NCBI GenBank assembly: GCA_023435895.1
Contig: JAEZLH010000007.1
Span: 62,001 to 126,000 of the forward strand
Reading direction: 5' to 3'
DNA from: Bacillota bacterium
GTDB lineage: Bacteria; Bacillota; Clostridia; Lachnospirales; Lachnospiraceae
Length of the DNA stretch: 64,000 nt
In this document: piece by piece, positions 17,127-27,099 of the stretch
Numbering within the stretch: position 1 is the stretch's first letter
How the letters are laid out: each line of letters begins with the position of its first letter
Notes under the pieces: generated by a model
The model's database searches: none
What the model saw: only the letters and a program-made list of their open reading frames with translations
What the model was told of the DNA's origin: nothing
Made by a program: the position numbers and the translations under genes

Positions 17127-18491
17127 TCAACAACCATTGTGCGATAAAAGAGCCACCGTCTCAACATGCACACTATGACTAAATTGATCCACCGCCCTAA
17201 CCTTCTCCAGTTTAAACCCACTCTCACACAAGTACTTCAAATCTCTTGCCAGTGTCGCAGGGTCACAGGATACATAAACCACTCTCTTGGGAGCCATCGT
17301 CACAATCGTATCCAATAGGCTCTTGTCACAGCCCTTCCTGGGAGGGTCTACAACGATAACGTCTGCATAAATGTTCTCTTCCTTATAAGCCTTCGGGAGC
17401 ACATCCTCTGCTGCCCCAACATAGAACTGAACATTATCAATATTGTTAAGCTGTGCATTTCTTTTCGCATCTTCAATTGCCTGGGGTATAATCTCAACAC
17501 CATATACCTGCTTTGCTCTTTGAGCCAGGAATAAGGAAATGGTTCCGATTCCGCAATAAAGATCCCAAACCACTTCATCCCCATGCAAATCCGCATATTC
17601 AAGAGCCACCTCATAGAGCTTTTTGGTCTGCACCGGATTGACCTGATAGAAGGAAAGCGGTGATATATTGTAACTGATTTCCCCAATCTTATCCGTGATA
17701 TAAGGCTCACCCCATAATGGAATTATCCTGCTGCCAAGAATTACATTGGTCCTCTCTTTATTAACATTGAGACAGATGCTTTTCATACCCTCTATCTTTG
17801 TCAGTCCTTCCACAAGCTTGTCCTTATGTGGAAACTCTGTTCCGTTGATAATCAGGCATACCATAATCTCTCCTGTGCGATATCCCACTCTTGTAAGGAT
17901 ATGACGCAACAGCCCTCTATGGGTTTCCTCGCTGTAGGGCTCGATATGATATTCCCTTATAAACTCTCTCATAAATGTAAGCACTTCATCGTTCTGCGTT
18001 GCACCAATATAGCAATTCTCACAGTCAATAATTGAATGAGTCCTGCCCGCATAGAATCCGATTGCTACACTGCCGTCTTTGTTCCTTCCTACAGGGAACT
18101 GGGATTTATTTCGGTAATACCAGGGATCTTCCATTCCGATAATCGGCTCTGTTACCACATCAGTAAACCCGCCGATTCTGGTCAGACAGTTTCGTACCTT
18201 TTCATCTTTATATTGGAGCTCCCTTTGGTAATCCACATGCTGAAGCTGGCATCCACCACAGCGCGATGCAATGGAACACCTTGGTTCTACGCGGTATTTT
18301 GAAGGAGTTAATAGTTTGACCAACCTAGCATAACCATAGGTTTTTCCAGTCTTCATAACCTGAACCAGTGCTTTGTCTCCCATAACGGTATCTTTAACAA
18401 ATAGGGTATATCCCTCATATTTGCCAATACCTTCTCCTTCAGAACCAATGTCTTCAATTTCTATTTCAACTTGATCGTTCTTTTTTAACAT
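17127..18491 (-). CDS. rlmD: 23S rRNA (uracil-5-)-methyltransferase, RlmD/RumA type
   Basis: A 454-residue SAM-dependent methyltransferase that makes m5U in rRNA (in Firmicutes often a dual RlmCD enzyme at U747 and U1939). A TRAM RNA-binding domain occupies about residues 3-60. Cysteines of the Fe-S site are visible in RCSIASRCGGCQLQH (about 71-85) with a fourth at CENC near 157. The SAM site is VVWDLYCGIGTISLF near 310, the target-site motif VVDPPRKGCD near 387, and the catalytic cysteine in VYVSCDPATLARDL near 413. It follows the YhaM gene by 25 bases and is likely co-transcribed. Whether it modifies one or two sites cannot be told from sequence. Confidence 0.92.
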   Translation of the reverse strand: MLKKNDQVEIEIEDIGSEGEGIGKYEGYTLFVKDTVMGDKALVQVMKTGKTYGYARLVKLLTPSKYRVEPRCSIASRCGGCQLQHVDYQRELQYKDEKVRNCLTRIGGFTDVVTEPIIGMEDPWYYRNKSQFPVGRNKDGSVAIGFYAGRTHSIIDCENCYIGATQNDEVLTFMREFIREYHIEPYSEETHRGLLRHILTRVGYRTGEIMVCLIINGTEFPHKDKLVEGLTKIEGMKSICLNVNKERTNVILGSRIIPLWGEPYITDKIGEISYNISPLSFYQVNPVQTKKLYEVALEYADLHGDEVVWDLYCGIGTISLFLAQRAKQVYGVEIIPQAIEDAKRNAQLNNIDNVQFYVGAAEDVLPKAYKEENIYADVIVVDPPRKGCDKSLLDTIVTMAPKRVVYVSCDPATLARDLKYLCESGFKLEKVRAVDQFSHSVHVETVALLSHNGC

Positions 18492-18516
18492 GATTGATCA
18501 TTTCATCCTATCTAAT

Positions 18517-19467
18517 TCAATTATTCTTCGTGCTTCTCTTAATATTGGATTCAAACAGCCTCTGATATCCAAGCCACTCCTGCTTCGGGTCAGCACCATC
18601 AAATAACTCTGCCATGGACTGCAGCTTAGCATCGGTATTATCCGCAAAATGCAGTGCCATTGCCTCCATGGTTGCCGGTTTCTTAGGGGAGCCGTATTCC
18701 AACTCACCATGGTGTGCTAAAATACAGTGCATCAGCTCATTTGCAAGCATTTTGGGAAATTTGTTCATGCCCTTAATGTGGTTTCCCACCTTGTTTGCGC
18801 CAATAAAAATATGCCCCAGAAGCTGACCATCATCCGTATAATCATTTTCCGGAAATGTAGATAGTTCCTCCATCTTACCGATATCATGAAACATTGCAGC
18901 TACCATCAGCAAATCCTTATTCAACATTGGATAAGCCGTAGAATAATATTCACAAAGCTTCACAACACTTAGGGTGTGCTCCAAAAGTCCCCCCACAAAA
19001 CCATGGTGAACACTTTTCGCTGCGGAATGATATTTGAATCGCTTTACAAAATCTTTATCATGAACAAAGAAATCCTCTGCCAGTGTCTTTAAATTCGGCT
19101 CCTTAATTCCTTGTATATAATTCTTAATTTCACCATACATCACATCAACATTCTTCGTAGAAACCGGAAAATAATCCTCGGGATAGTATTCCCCTTCCTG
19201 GGCTTTATAAATTCTGCTTACGCTAAGCTGAAGTGAGTCTTGGAAGCTGGTTACTCTCGCATCAATATGTACAAAATCCATTGTCTCATATTGACCGATT
19301 TCACTGCTAAAATCCCAAATCTTCGCATCTATGGTTCCGCTCTTGTCCTGCAAGATCAAAGACCCATAGCTCTTTCCACTCTTTCCAGTCAGAACTTGTT
19401 TTGATTTGCACAGGTATATCTCATTTTTAATAAAATCATTTTCTCTTAATTCCTTAATAAATCTCAT
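18517..19467 (-). CDS. yhaM: YhaM-type 3'-5' exoribonuclease (OB-fold plus HD domain)
   Basis: A 316-residue protein. Residues about 10-100 form an OB-fold nucleic-acid-binding domain (GSLILQDKSGTIDAKIWD). An HD phosphohydrolase domain follows, with metal-binding residues H in LLEHTLSVV, HD in AAMFHDIGKM near residue 193, H in LGHIFIG and H in LAHHGELEYG. This arrangement is that of YhaM/CBF1, a cytosolic 3'-5' exonuclease acting on RNA and single-stranded DNA. ATG 19467 is chosen (AAAGG upstream) over ATG 19491. It is first in an operon with the rRNA methyltransferase. Confidence 0.9.
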   Translation of the reverse strand: MRFIKELRENDFIKNEIYLCKSKQVLTGKSGKSYGSLILQDKSGTIDAKIWDFSSEIGQYETMDFVHIDARVTSFQDSLQLSVSRIYKAQEGEYYPEDYFPVSTKNVDVMYGEIKNYIQGIKEPNLKTLAEDFFVHDKDFVKRFKYHSAAKSVHHGFVGGLLEHTLSVVKLCEYYSTAYPMLNKDLLMVAAMFHDIGKMEELSTFPENDYTDDGQLLGHIFIGANKVGNHIKGMNKFPKMLANELMHCILAHHGELEYGSPKKPATMEAMALHFADNTDAKLQSMAELFDGADPKQEWLGYQRLFESNIKRSTKNN

Positions 19468-19558
19468 TCCACATAACCTTTCTAGTTTCACATTTCATAT
19501 CTTCCCTATTATACCCTACAAAAAAAGATATATAAAGCATTAATTCACATTACAAAAA

Positions 19559-19604
19559 GAATGTTGTTGAATAAGCACTATTTTTCACTCACTCAACAAC
19601 ATTC
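19559..19604 (-). terminator. Terminator between the HtrA-like and yhaM genes
   Basis: GAATGTTGTTGA pairs exactly with TCAACAACATTC; the loop is about 22 bases. On the minus strand it is followed by TTTTTGTAATG, so it ends the transcript of the protease-like gene. Confidence 0.75.
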
Positions 19605-19628
19605 CTACTTAACGTATTTATATTTATC

Positions 19629-20933
19629 TTATTTTTTCTTCTGAACCAATGTTACTGACAGAGTTAGTTTTGTATCTACCCCTTTAATTGAACGAAGTAC
19701 TTCTACTTTTACTTTCTCACCAGGCTTATAGCTGCTGATTTTCTGATAGAAATTCGTTACACCTAATATACTGCTTCCATTTACCTCAAGAATGATATCT
19801 CCATTTTGCATTCCTGCCTTAAAAGCGGGGGAATCCGCTACTACATCCTTTACATATATCCCATTACCAACACCATATTGAACTTTGGTATCGGAAGTCA
19901 GATCATCCGCCTTTATCCCACAATAGATACGAGGTGCCTTATTACCCATAGCAGTAATAATCGGCTTTAATTTACTGATTCCTATTACAGTACTGAGATT
20001 CTCATAATCTTTTTCCTTTAGCTCCTGAGTAATAATTCCAATAACCTGTCCCTTAAAATCTACTATTACTCCGTCGCTATTCTTATTATCAATGATATCT
20101 GTATTGAATAAATCCATCTCATTATCGGTGAGACATGCACAACTTCCCTTACTTGTAATCATCCCGATCTCCATGGAGCCTGCATGTCCATTTGGACTTC
20201 CAAGCGCGATAATTGGACTTCCAACTACGATAGAATAGGATTCACCTAGCTTTGCTTGATCCAGTCCATTCATGAAAGTAAGGGGAATATCTTTTATTGG
20301 AACTGCAATAATAGCAAGATTTAAATCTGTTTCGTAATCCTGAAGCGTTGCATCTACCGTTATGGAATCAGTAAATATCACTTTTATGTTATCAGAACCC
20401 TTCACTTTATCCAGTGATACCAAAACCAGTAGTTCCTCATCATTATTAAATACTATAACCCCAGTGGTATTGACTGTTTTTACTACGGGTTTATCGAACC
20501 AAACTACATCCGTAGTGATTTTACTTCTTATATTAAGTATTGATTTGCTGACACTGCTTGCTACCTCTTTGATATCATTATTCATACTGATATAATCATC
20601 AATATCAGCAGGAATCGAGTTTTCAATAACCACCGGCGTAGCACTGGGCGTAGGAGTAATACTAGCTGTTGCCTTCACCGTAGGTGATAGGTTACCTGGT
20701 GCATTATCGTCCGGAAAATATACCGGTTTTCTTGTATCCTCGTCCACGAACAGCTTCTTTAGCCGCGGCTCAGCTATCACAATTGTAACTGATGCTACCA
20801 ATCCGAACAAAATTGCAAGCAGCAATGTTAAAAGGGGAGGCAAAAACCATTTTTTTATTTTTCTCCGCTTTCTCTCAACAACCTGCTCCTTAATAAATTC
20901 AAATTCCTTGTTGTCCTTTTCCTGATCAGACAT
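19629..20933 (-). CDS. Membrane-anchored HtrA-like protein with degenerate protease domain and PDZ domain
   Basis: A 434-residue protein with cytosolic N-terminus, one membrane helix at about 30-52, a proline/threonine-rich linker (about 85-105), a trypsin-like domain (about 120-330) and a PDZ domain (about 340-430; GNGIYVKDVVADSPAFKAGMQNGDIILEVNG). The overall layout is that of DegS/HtrA. The catalytic region is altered: where HtrA has TNxHVV this protein reads LVSLDKV, with no His, and GNSGGP is replaced by NSDGVIVD. The Asp motif DLNLAII survives. It is therefore probably a pseudoprotease, acting by PDZ binding. ATG 20933 is chosen as AAGGAG is seven bases upstream. Confidence 0.85.
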   Translation of the reverse strand: MSDQEKDNKEFEFIKEQVVERKRRKIKKWFLPPLLTLLLAILFGLVASVTIVIAEPRLKKLFVDEDTRKPVYFPDDNAPGNLSPTVKATASITPTPSATPVVIENSIPADIDDYISMNNDIKEVASSVSKSILNIRSKITTDVVWFDKPVVKTVNTTGVIVFNNDEELLVLVSLDKVKGSDNIKVIFTDSITVDATLQDYETDLNLAIIAVPIKDIPLTFMNGLDQAKLGESYSIVVGSPIIALGSPNGHAGSMEIGMITSKGSCACLTDNEMDLFNTDIIDNKNSDGVIVDFKGQVIGIITQELKEKDYENLSTVIGISKLKPIITAMGNKAPRIYCGIKADDLTSDTKVQYGVGNGIYVKDVVADSPAFKAGMQNGDIILEVNGSSILGVTNFYQKISSYKPGEKVKVEVLRSIKGVDTKLTLSVTLVQKKK

Positions 20934-21142
20934 TCCCATTCTCCTTATTGAAGCATAAAAAGCTGAAATTAGTGATACTTAAGACCCATTTTACTATCAA
21001 CTTATGAACTTATAATGAATTTTTTGTAAACAAAAGGATTATTAAGTAATTCCATGTTCAAAGCCGACTGTATGTATATATTTACGCTATTTCATTACTA
21101 AATTATATAATATTTGGGAGAGAACTTCAATTCTTTTTCGGT

Positions 21143-21171
21143 TTGACATGAAAAACTCGTAATTATATGTT
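21143..21171 (+). promoter_or_regulatory. Sigma-A-type promoter for mutS2
   Basis: TTGACA at 21143-21148 and TATGTT at 21166-21171 are separated by 17 bases, about 100 bases before the start codon. The -35 is perfect; the -10 matches 4 of 6. Confidence 0.5.
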
Positions 21172-21272
21172 TTATTTCTTTACAAGATAAGGTAAAATAG
21201 AGATAGCTTCTGTAAAACCCTATCTTCACCCATAACAATGAAATATATGCACATTTAAGAAAGGCAACTGTA

Positions 21273-23651
21273 ATGAATGATAAAGCTTTAAGAACATTAG
21301 AATTTAATAAAATTATCGATAAATTAACCTCCCTTGCAGGAACAGGCTATGGTAAGGAACTTTGTTCCGCATTAAAGCCTGGTACCGATCTTGATCTTAT
21401 CCGTAAGATGCAGCAAGAGACCACGGATGCTCAATCAAGAATTTTGCGCAAGGGAAGTGTATCTTTTGGTGGTATTCATGATATCCGTCCTTCGCTAATG
21501 AGATTAAAAATAGGATCATCCCTAAACGCTGCAGAACTTTTGCATATTAGTTCTGATTTAGATGCAACCCTACGCGTTAAGGCTTATGGTGGTTATACCG
21601 GCAAGGACAGCGAAAATCAAACCGAAGACTCATTAACTGAATACTTTGGTGGTCTGGAACCGTTGACTCCTCTGAATAATGAGATTAAGCGTTGCATTAT
21701 ATCCGAGGAAGAGATTGCCGATGACGCAAGTCCAAGCTTGAAATCAGTTAGACGTTCCATTAAGAATGCCAATGACCGTATTCACAGCGATCTTTCCTCG
21801 ATTCTTAACTCTTCCAGAACTATGCTTCAGGATAGTATCATTACCATGAGAAACGGAAGGTACTGCCTTCCGGTGCGAGCTGAATTCCGAAGCCAGTTTC
21901 AGGGAATGATTCACGATCAATCTTCCACCGGCTCCACATTATTTATTGAACCTATGGCAATTGTTCGTCTGAATAATGAATTAAAAGAACTTTCTATTAA
22001 AGAACAGGAAGAGATTGAAAAGGTGCTTTCTGATTTAAGCAATCATGCAGCAGAACATATTGAAGAATTACAAAATGATTTTTATACTCTGTCGGAACTG
22101 GACTTTATCTTTGCAAGAGGTTCCTTATCAAAGCAGATGAAAGGCTCTGAGCCTGTTTTTAATAACAACGGTATTGTTAATATCAAGAAGGGACGTCATC
22201 CCCTGATTGATGCTAAGAGGGTAGTTCCCATTGACATTATGCTGGGTAAAGATTTTTCTCTTTTAATTATTACGGGTCCTAACACCGGTGGTAAAACAGT
22301 ATCACTAAAAACAGTAGGACTCCTAACCTTAATGGGACAGGCCGGACTTCATATTCCGGCATTTGACGGCTCTGAGCTTTCGGTATTTGAAGAAGTGTAT
22401 GCCGATATCGGTGATGAACAAAGCATTGAACAGAGTCTCAGTACCTTCTCCTCCCATATGACGAATATCGTGAATATATTAAAGCTTGCTGACAGAAGGT
22501 CTCTGGTTTTATTTGATGAACTGGGAGCGGGTACAGATCCTACTGAGGGTGCTGCACTTGCTATCTCCATTCTCTCCTCTCTTCACAAAAGATCCATTCG
22601 CACCATGGCAACAACCCACTATAGTGAATTGAAGGTATTTGCCTTATCCACCGAGGGTGTATCCAATGCCTGCTGTGAATTTGATGTGGAAACCTTAAGA
22701 CCCACCTATCGTCTATTAATCGGTATCCCCGGTAAAAGTAATGCCTTTGCCATCTCTTCTAAGCTTGGACTTCCCGACTACATCATTGATGATGCGAAGG
22801 AATTGATAGGCAAGCAGGACAAGAGTTTTGAAGATCTTCTCAGTGATTTGGAATCCAGTAGAATCACTATCGAGAAGGAACAAAATGAAATCAGCCGTTA
22901 TAAAGAAGAAATTGAAAAGCTGAAAAAAAGCCTCGACCGCAAAAATGAAAATCTGGATGCCAGCAGAGACCGTCTTCTTCGGGAAGCAAAAGAACAGGCG
23001 ACTGCCATATTACAAGAAGCAAAAGAATATGCTGACTCCAGTATTCGAAAATACAATAAGTGGATTCAGGACGGCAGCTCCATTAAGGATATGGAGAACG
23101 AACGTAATTCTCTGCGAGAACGCATGAATAAGAATACATCCTCTTCTCAAAAAAAGGCTTCAAAAACTGCTGCACAGCTGACCGCTAAAGATTTAAAGAT
23201 TGGAGAATCCGTTAAAGTTCTTTCCCTTGGTCTAAAAGGCACAGTTAGCACACTGCCGAATGCAAAGGGTGATTTATATGTTCAGATGGGTATTTTACGC
23301 TCCCTCATTAATATTAAAGATATTGAAATTATTCCTGAAGAGAGCATTAGTGCGCCAGGATATACTAAGACCCAGAGCGGCAAAATAAAAATGTCCAAGT
23401 CTATCTCCATCCACCCTGAAATCAACTTGATTGGCAAGACGGTAGATGAAGCACTTGCAGCACTTGATAAGTATCTGGATGATGCATATCTCGCACATCT
23501 TCCACAGGTTACCGTCATTCATGGGCGAGGTACCGGAGCCCTTCGTAACGCCATCCAGAGCCATCTGAAGAAGCTGAAATACGTAAGTTCCTTCCGTGTG
23601 GGCGGAGTCGGTGAAGGCGACCATGGTGTAACCATTGTGGAGTTTAAGTAG
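21273..23651 (+). CDS. mutS2: MutS2, Smr-domain DNA/ribosome-associated ATPase
   Basis: A 792-residue protein with the MutS2 architecture: a core/clamp region up to about residue 320, an ABC-type ATPase with Walker A GPNTGGKTVSLKT near 333 and Walker B LVLFDELGAGTDP near 411, a coiled coil (about 510-620, rich in E and K) and a C-terminal Smr nuclease domain (about 715-792; VTVIHGRGTGAL and a final GVTIVEFK). It lacks the mismatch-recognition domain of MutS. Known roles are suppression of recombination and, in Bacillus, collided-ribosome splitting. AAAGG precedes ATG 21273. It is followed after 56 bases by a two-component system in the same direction. Confidence 0.96.
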   Translation: MNDKALRTLEFNKIIDKLTSLAGTGYGKELCSALKPGTDLDLIRKMQQETTDAQSRILRKGSVSFGGIHDIRPSLMRLKIGSSLNAAELLHISSDLDATLRVKAYGGYTGKDSENQTEDSLTEYFGGLEPLTPLNNEIKRCIISEEEIADDASPSLKSVRRSIKNANDRIHSDLSSILNSSRTMLQDSIITMRNGRYCLPVRAEFRSQFQGMIHDQSSTGSTLFIEPMAIVRLNNELKELSIKEQEEIEKVLSDLSNHAAEHIEELQNDFYTLSELDFIFARGSLSKQMKGSEPVFNNNGIVNIKKGRHPLIDAKRVVPIDIMLGKDFSLLIITGPNTGGKTVSLKTVGLLTLMGQAGLHIPAFDGSELSVFEEVYADIGDEQSIEQSLSTFSSHMTNIVNILKLADRRSLVLFDELGAGTDPTEGAALAISILSSLHKRSIRTMATTHYSELKVFALSTEGVSNACCEFDVETLRPTYRLLIGIPGKSNAFAISSKLGLPDYIIDDAKELIGKQDKSFEDLLSDLESSRITIEKEQNEISRYKEEIEKLKKSLDRKNENLDASRDRLLREAKEQATAILQEAKEYADSSIRKYNKWIQDGSSIKDMENERNSLRERMNKNTSSSQKKASKTAAQLTAKDLKIGESVKVLSLGLKGTVSTLPNAKGDLYVQMGILRSLINIKDIEIIPEESISAPGYTKTQSGKIKMSKSISIHPEINLIGKTVDEALAALDKYLDDAYLAHLPQVTVIHGRGTGALRNAIQSHLKKLKYVSSFRVGGVGEGDHGVTIVEFK

Positions 23652-23707
23652 AATGAAACAATCCGGTATCGCAATTATCCATTACTGGAATTTGAGAGGA
23701 GAACAAT

Positions 23708-24430
23708 ATGATAGCCAAACAAAAAATATTAATCGTTGATGACGATGTTAATATAGCGGAGCTGATTTCATTATATCTAACCAAGGAATGTTTTGATACC
23801 ATGATAGTCAATGACGGTGAAGCGGCAATCCGCCAGTTCCAGGAATATCAGCCCAATCTGGTATTACTTGATTTAATGCTTCCGGGTATCGATGGATATG
23901 AGGTATGTCGTGAAATTCGAAAAACATCTGCCGTACCGATTATCATGCTCTCCGCAAAGGGAGAAATCTTTGATAAGGTTCTAGGACTTGAACTGGGTGC
24001 AGACGATTATGTGATTAAGCCCTTTGATTCCAAGGAACTTGTAGCAAGAGTACGCGCTGTACTGCGTCGCTTCCATCCGTCTGCTAAGGAAGAAGTAGCA
24101 GAGGAACCTCAACAAACTGGGGAGTTCGTTGCTTATACGGACCTACTCATAAATATCAGCAATTATTCCGTTCAGTATTATTCCGAAACCATTGAAATGC
24201 CTCCAAAGGAGTTGGAACTTTTATATTTTTTGGCCTCCCACCCGAATCAGGTATTTACAAGAGAACAGCTCCTCGATCATATCTGGGGATATGAATACTT
24301 TGGTGATACCAGAACCGTTGATGTTCACATCAAGCGACTACGAGAAAAAATCAAAGACCACAACGAGTGGAGTCTTTCCACCGTATGGGGTATCGGCTAT
24401 AAATTTGATACCAAAGCTCAAAGGAAATAG
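23708..24430 (+). CDS. OmpR/PhoB family response regulator
   Basis: A 240-residue regulator. The receiver domain (about 5-120) has acidic residues in LIVDDDV, phospho-acceptor Asp in LVLLDLMLPGIDGYEV near residue 57, and Lys in DDYVIKPF near 106. A winged-helix DNA-binding domain (about 140-238) carries PPKELELLYFLASHPNQVFTREQLL and RTVDVHIKRLREKI. GAGGAG precedes ATG 23708. The kinase gene follows 17 bases later, so this is a classical two-component operon. The signal is unknown. Confidence 0.93.
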   Translation: MIAKQKILIVDDDVNIAELISLYLTKECFDTMIVNDGEAAIRQFQEYQPNLVLLDLMLPGIDGYEVCREIRKTSAVPIIMLSAKGEIFDKVLGLELGADDYVIKPFDSKELVARVRAVLRRFHPSAKEEVAEEPQQTGEFVAYTDLLINISNYSVQYYSETIEMPPKELELLYFLASHPNQVFTREQLLDHIWGYEYFGDTRTVDVHIKRLREKIKDHNEWSLSTVWGIGYKFDTKAQRK

Positions 24431-24447
24431 AAAGGGTGGTACGATAC

Positions 24448-25854
24448 ATGAAGAATACCCTATGGTCCCGATTGATCATATGCTATCTTTTGTCCGGGCT
24501 GTTGATCTTGGTACTCCTTAACACTTACGGAGTGAATCTTTTGGAAAAACGTCTTCAGAAGGCCAAGGTTGACACACTTATCTCTGAGGCAAGCTTAATT
24601 GAGGAGAAATATTTAGCTAATTTCAGTGGAGAAAGTCATTCCCTCTCCGATTTAACCCTTCAGCTAAAATCAATTGAAACCTTTCTAGGTATCCGCGTTT
24701 GGATTGTAAGTACACAAGGAACCATCATCGCGGACAGTAATGGCAATGCTACCGATATGAATGTTAATAATCTGGATTCTCGGCTTTTGGATAGTAATAT
24801 TTCAAAAAACAACTATTACGCTAATATATTTACGGAGCCTATGCTTAGCCTTACCCGTAAGGTTACTCATAACTACGATTTAAGCGGCTATATTATTTTG
24901 CATATTTCACAGCAAAGCATATCGAATGAAGCGATTTATTATTTTGATGTAATAAATATATGCTTTTTAGTATTTCTGCCCCTGCTTTTCCTGCTGTTCC
25001 TCTATATCTATTATATTACTGCAATACCCATGAGAAAACTTATGAAAGCAGCAAAGGAGTATTCCTCTGGCAATTATAATTATGCTTTAGTATTAAAAGG
25101 ATTAAGTGAATATCATGATCTTGGTGCCGCCATCTCCTATATGTCCGGTGAACTAGCCAATTTAGATCATTATCAGAAAAAATTTGTGGCGAACATTTCC
25201 CATGATTTTCGTTCTCCCCTTACCTCAATCAGGGGTTATGCAGAAGCAATTAAGGATGGAACTATTCCTTATGAAATGCAGGACAAATACTTAAACATCA
25301 TACTCTTTGAGGCAGAGCGACTAACTAAGCTTACTTCAAGCCTTCTAGAGCTGAACCGAATTGAGAATAAGGGAGCTATGCTTGAAATCACTTCCTTTGA
25401 TATTCATAACATTATTAAGAAGACCTCGGAAAGCTTTGAAGGAACCTGTCGTAATAAGAAGATAACCCTCAACCTGATCTTCTTCGCTAAGGAAGCAATG
25501 GTAGATGCAGATATGGGCAAAATTCAACAGGTGCTATATAACCTGATTGATAATGCTATAAAATTCAGCCACACCAATTCTACAATTAGAGTTACTACAA
25601 CCGAAAAGGCAGAGAAAATCCTGGTGTCTGTAAAAGATTATGGAGTTGGAATACCAAAGGAATCGATCAAGAAAATATGGGAGCGTTTTTACAAGATTGA
25701 TTCTTCCCGAGGAAAGGATAAAAAAGGGACGGGACTTGGCCTTTCTATTACAAAGGAGATAATACAAGCTCATAACGAGAACATTAATGTAATCAGTACG
25801 GAAGGGGTTGGAACGGAGTTTACCTTTTCTTTGAGAAAATCTCAGGAGCTGTAG
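24448..25854 (+). CDS. Membrane sensor histidine kinase, PhoR/ResE-like
   Basis: A 468-residue kinase with two membrane helices (about 9-29 and 168-192) flanking an extracellular sensor region of about 135 residues, a HAMP-like linker (PMRKLMKAAKEYSSGNY, about 195-245), HisKA domain with phospho-acceptor His in ISHDFRSPLTSIRGYAEAI near residue 253, and a HATPase domain with N box NLIDNAIKFS near 368, DYGVGIP near 397 and GTGLGLSI near 428. ATG 24448 has AAAGGGTGG upstream and is preferred over the in-frame GTG-type start at 24436. It partners the adjacent OmpR-type regulator. Confidence 0.92.
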   Translation: MKNTLWSRLIICYLLSGLLILVLLNTYGVNLLEKRLQKAKVDTLISEASLIEEKYLANFSGESHSLSDLTLQLKSIETFLGIRVWIVSTQGTIIADSNGNATDMNVNNLDSRLLDSNISKNNYYANIFTEPMLSLTRKVTHNYDLSGYIILHISQQSISNEAIYYFDVINICFLVFLPLLFLLFLYIYYITAIPMRKLMKAAKEYSSGNYNYALVLKGLSEYHDLGAAISYMSGELANLDHYQKKFVANISHDFRSPLTSIRGYAEAIKDGTIPYEMQDKYLNIILFEAERLTKLTSSLLELNRIENKGAMLEITSFDIHNIIKKTSESFEGTCRNKKITLNLIFFAKEAMVDADMGKIQQVLYNLIDNAIKFSHTNSTIRVTTTEKAEKILVSVKDYGVGIPKESIKKIWERFYKIDSSRGKDKKGTGLGLSITKEIIQAHNENINVISTEGVGTEFTFSLRKSQEL

Positions 25855-25923
25855 CTCATTTCTATTTCAGGGGGAAGGTTTTATCTACCTTTACACAGTA
25901 ACATTATTCTATCTTTCATTAAT

Positions 25924-25972
25924 AAAACAGGATGAACCCGATTCATTTTTTATGATAAGGTCATCCTGTTTT
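25924..25972. terminator. Bidirectional terminator between kinase and isomerase genes
   Basis: AAAACAGGATGA (25924-25935) is an exact complement of 25961-25972, with a 25-base loop and T/A tracts at both ends. It serves both convergent transcripts. Confidence 0.75.
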
Positions 25973-25980
25973 AAAATTTC

Positions 25981-26961
25981 TTACAATTCTTTATTAAATA
26001 GCTTATCCTGTCTTCCTTCATATGGATTCTTAATAATGAGCGGCTTTAAGAATGCTGCTACCTTCTCCACACCATCCATTCTGCTCATTGTTACATCCTC
26101 ATGCTCATAGCTAAGCGAGCCGGTATAACCAACCATGGACAGCTCTGTAATCACTCTCTTCCAATCAACCTGACCCCATCCCGGAATACGGAAGCGGTAG
26201 GTATGATTTAATGCTGCCATATCTCCATGCATCAGGGTACCGCCTGTGGGCAGATTATGCGCTGCAAGCTCCGCATCCTTTGCATGCACATGAAAGATTC
26301 TATCTTTTAACCGGTCGATTACAATTGCGGGGTCTATCATTAGATACATGGTATTTGCAGGGTCAAAATTATATCCCAGTGCAGGGTGATAATTCACCAG
26401 CTCCAAAGCTCGTTCCGCTGTATGGATATCATAGATAAAGCTATTTGGATGGATTTCTATTGCAAATTTCACACCGTATTCCTGGAACTTGTCCAAAATC
26501 GGAGTAAATCGCTCAACAAATTGCTGTTCATATTCCTTCCAACCTTCCCCGTATGGAAAAAAGAAGAATCTTCCCCAGTTTTCTACACCCGGATAACCTA
26601 CCACAATGGGAACCTCAAGCGCATTGGCTGCTTGAGCAGTTCGAATCAAGCTCTCCGTACCGTGCTTAATCTTCTCTTGTGGTGTCCCTTTGAATATAAA
26701 ATCCGTGTCTTTTCCCGTGGGTCCCATGATTAAGAAGGAATCGGAGTGATTACTTAATGCCTGAATTTTCATTCCGTAGCCTGCAACCATCTTTCTAATT
26801 TCATTTGCCTTATTTCCTTTAATCACATCCGCTGTCTCCAGCTGACCGTTCCCTTCATAGGCCGGTATCTCCAGGGTTTCATAACCGTAAGCGGATACCA
26901 TTTTCACTACCTCTTCTAAAGGTTTTTCTGTAAAGTTTGCTGTAAAAAATCCTAAATTCAT
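25981..26961 (-). CDS. Sugar phosphate isomerase/epimerase (AP-endonuclease-2-type TIM barrel)
   Basis: A 326-residue TIM-barrel protein. Metal ligands typical of the family are visible: Glu in FAIEIHPNSF near residue 168, Asp in GYNFDPANTMYL near 204, His in IFHVHAKDAEL near 229 and Glu in SLSYEHEDV near 286. The same fold covers xylose-isomerase-like epimerases and 3-keto-glycoside lyases/hydratases. ATG 26961 is chosen because AAGGAGG lies eight bases upstream; the longer frame to 27036 has no ribosome site. It is divergent from a DeoR gene that probably controls it and resembles a second TIM-barrel protein at 40524-41438. Confidence 0.87.
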   Translation of the reverse strand: MNLGFFTANFTEKPLEEVVKMVSAYGYETLEIPAYEGNGQLETADVIKGNKANEIRKMVAGYGMKIQALSNHSDSFLIMGPTGKDTDFIFKGTPQEKIKHGTESLIRTAQAANALEVPIVVGYPGVENWGRFFFFPYGEGWKEYEQQFVERFTPILDKFQEYGVKFAIEIHPNSFIYDIHTAERALELVNYHPALGYNFDPANTMYLMIDPAIVIDRLKDRIFHVHAKDAELAAHNLPTGGTLMHGDMAALNHTYRFRIPGWGQVDWKRVITELSMVGYTGSLSYEHEDVTMSRMDGVEKVAAFLKPLIIKNPYEGRQDKLFNKEL

Positions 26962-27040
26962 AAGTTTTGCCTCCTTTATTGACATTTTACTTAAAATGTT
27001 TTCTATGCTAAGATTGAACCGGAAAAATTTAAGCACTTTC

Positions 27041-27068
27041 TTGACCTTTTATAAAATTATGCTATTAT
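27041..27068 (+). promoter_or_regulatory. Sigma-A-type promoter for the first DeoR gene
   Basis: TTGACC (27041-27046) and TATTAT (27063-27068) with 16-base spacing, about 30 bases before the start codon at 27100. Both hexamers match 5 of 6. Confidence 0.6.
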
Positions 27069-27099
27069 TAGTTTAAATAAAAATATTGGGGAGAATAAA

